Source: Dehalococcoidales bacterium (GTDB lineage Bacteria > Chloroflexota > Dehalococcoidia > Dehalococcoidales > JAQTVP01). Taken from it: a stretch of DNA of 6,816 nucleotides. Of the stretch, positions 6,445 through 6,816 are shown piece after piece (the first letter of the stretch is position 1; every line of letters begins with the position of its first letter). The translations under genes and the position numbers were made by a program. The notes under the pieces are model-generated. The model was given only the letters and a program-made list of their open reading frames with translations. It ran no database searches and was not told where the DNA came from. The stretch covers positions 1 through 6,816 of the forward strand of contig JAQTVP010000086.1 in assembly GCA_028707015.1 (NCBI GenBank). The letters are read 5' to 3'.

Positions 6445-6692
6445 TGTTTAACTCGTAATACCTCATGTTTCATTTAAATTTGTCCACCAAATCCCAAAAC
6501 CGCTTCTCTAATTAGCTTATCTATATTTACAAACTACTTATCCGCGTGCTTAAATATTCAAAGTTACAGATAAATACTATACTACTGACAGACAAACATC
6601 ATTAATCTAATTTATCATTATTAACAACGGGATTATATCTGAACGTCAGCAATCTATATCTAGAGGGTATGTTATGTAAATATGCAGTTAGC

Positions 6693-6697
6693 AGGAG
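6693..6697 (+). promoter_or_regulatory. Shine-Dalgarno site of the small membrane ORF
   Basis: AGGAG lies 6 bases before the ATG at 6704. It is a good ribosome site and the main support for translation of this very short ORF. Confidence 0.6.
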
Positions 6698-6703
6698 ACC
6701 AAA

Positions 6704-6805
6704 ATGATTACAAGTAAGTTCAACAAGTATTCTACCGCAATAACTATTCTTCTAATAGTTATTATTGTTATCAGTGGCATAATTATCTGGCTAAGAAATA
6801 ACTAA
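6704..6805 (+). CDS. 33-residue single-span membrane peptide, or interrupted N-terminus of a larger membrane-anchored protein
   Basis: I do not recognise this with certainty. From the ATG at 6704 it encodes a short Lys-containing head (K5, K8), a strong hydrophobic helix at about residues 12-30 (rich in Ile, Leu and Val, ending IIIWL) and a tail RNN, then TAA at 6803-6805. The positive head and R31 fit a single-span membrane peptide or signal anchor. AGGAG is well placed 6 bases upstream. The codons after the stop, in the same frame, read Asn-Gln-Pro before the window ends. A membrane anchor followed by a polar Pro-containing linker is also how larger anchored proteins (for example ComEA-like DNA-uptake proteins) begin. 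The TAA could therefore interrupt such a gene, or this may be a true small protein. The visible sequence cannot decide. Confidence 0.45.
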   Translation: MITSKFNKYSTAITILLIVIIVISGIIIWLRNN

Positions 6806-6816
6806 AACCAGCCTAT

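Larger units (their letters stand above)
6398..6703. other. AT-rich non-coding gap
   Basis: These 306 bases hold no convincing gene on either strand. I see no tRNA fold and no Rho-independent terminator after the RCK gene. The left part carries short tandem repeats (6413-6444). A block of less AT-rich sequence (about 6478-6512) has no ORF that can be supported. A possible weak promoter is TATTCA (6555-6560), 17 bases, TATACT (6578-6583), but its -35 box matches only 3/6. Confidence 0.6.

Noticed and set aside
6398..6703. tRNA or other structured RNA in the final gap
   Set aside because: I found no cloverleaf stems, T-loop consensus or known riboswitch core by eye; the sequence is mostly AT-rich low complexity.

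Overview
The window comes from an AT-rich bacterial chromosome. It holds ion and phosphate transport genes in two divergent blocks. Gene order, the style of the RCK proteins and the base composition would fit a Chloroflexota/Dehalococcoidia-like anaerobe, but this is an impression; no 16S, tRNA or other lineage marker is present. There is no sign of phage, insertion sequences or CRISPR.

Layout. Positions 1-1583 (minus strand) carry a low-affinity phosphate module: a DUF47/PhoU-like accessory protein, followed with an 8-base overlap by a PiT-family phosphate permease that runs off the left edge, probably lacking only its last residues. Positions 1584-1768 are a divergent control region with two back-to-back sigma-A-type promoters whose TTGACA -35 boxes form an inverted repeat. 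Positions 1769-4796 (plus strand) hold a small basic protein of unknown function, a full-length four-domain TrkA and a TrkH channel subunit, packed with gaps of 4 and 9 bases. Positions 4886-6397 hold a second cluster behind its own promoter: a universal-stress-type protein, a stand-alone RCK_N protein and a complete single RCK protein, joined by an ATGA overlap and a 10-base gap. Positions 6398-6703 are non-coding and very AT-rich, with two short tandem repeats. At 6704-6805 lies a 33-codon single-span membrane ORF, possibly the interrupted start of a larger gene.

How the genes work together. TrkH is the membrane K+ pathway, and TrkA should form the cytosolic nucleotide-sensing ring that gates it. 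The downstream Usp and two further RCK proteins look like an added regulatory layer for K+ flux, because the window has only one channel subunit but four Rossmann (RCK_N) domains in three proteins. The divergent Pit/DUF47 pair imports inorganic phosphate. Sharing an upstream region suggests possible coordination of K+ and phosphate uptake, which is inference only.

Most of the window is well-known families. The points most worth a second look are the surplus of RCK proteins (including one without an RCK_C domain), the Usp protein with an altered nucleotide-binding loop, the uncharacterised basic peptide heading the trk operon, and the symmetric divergent promoter.
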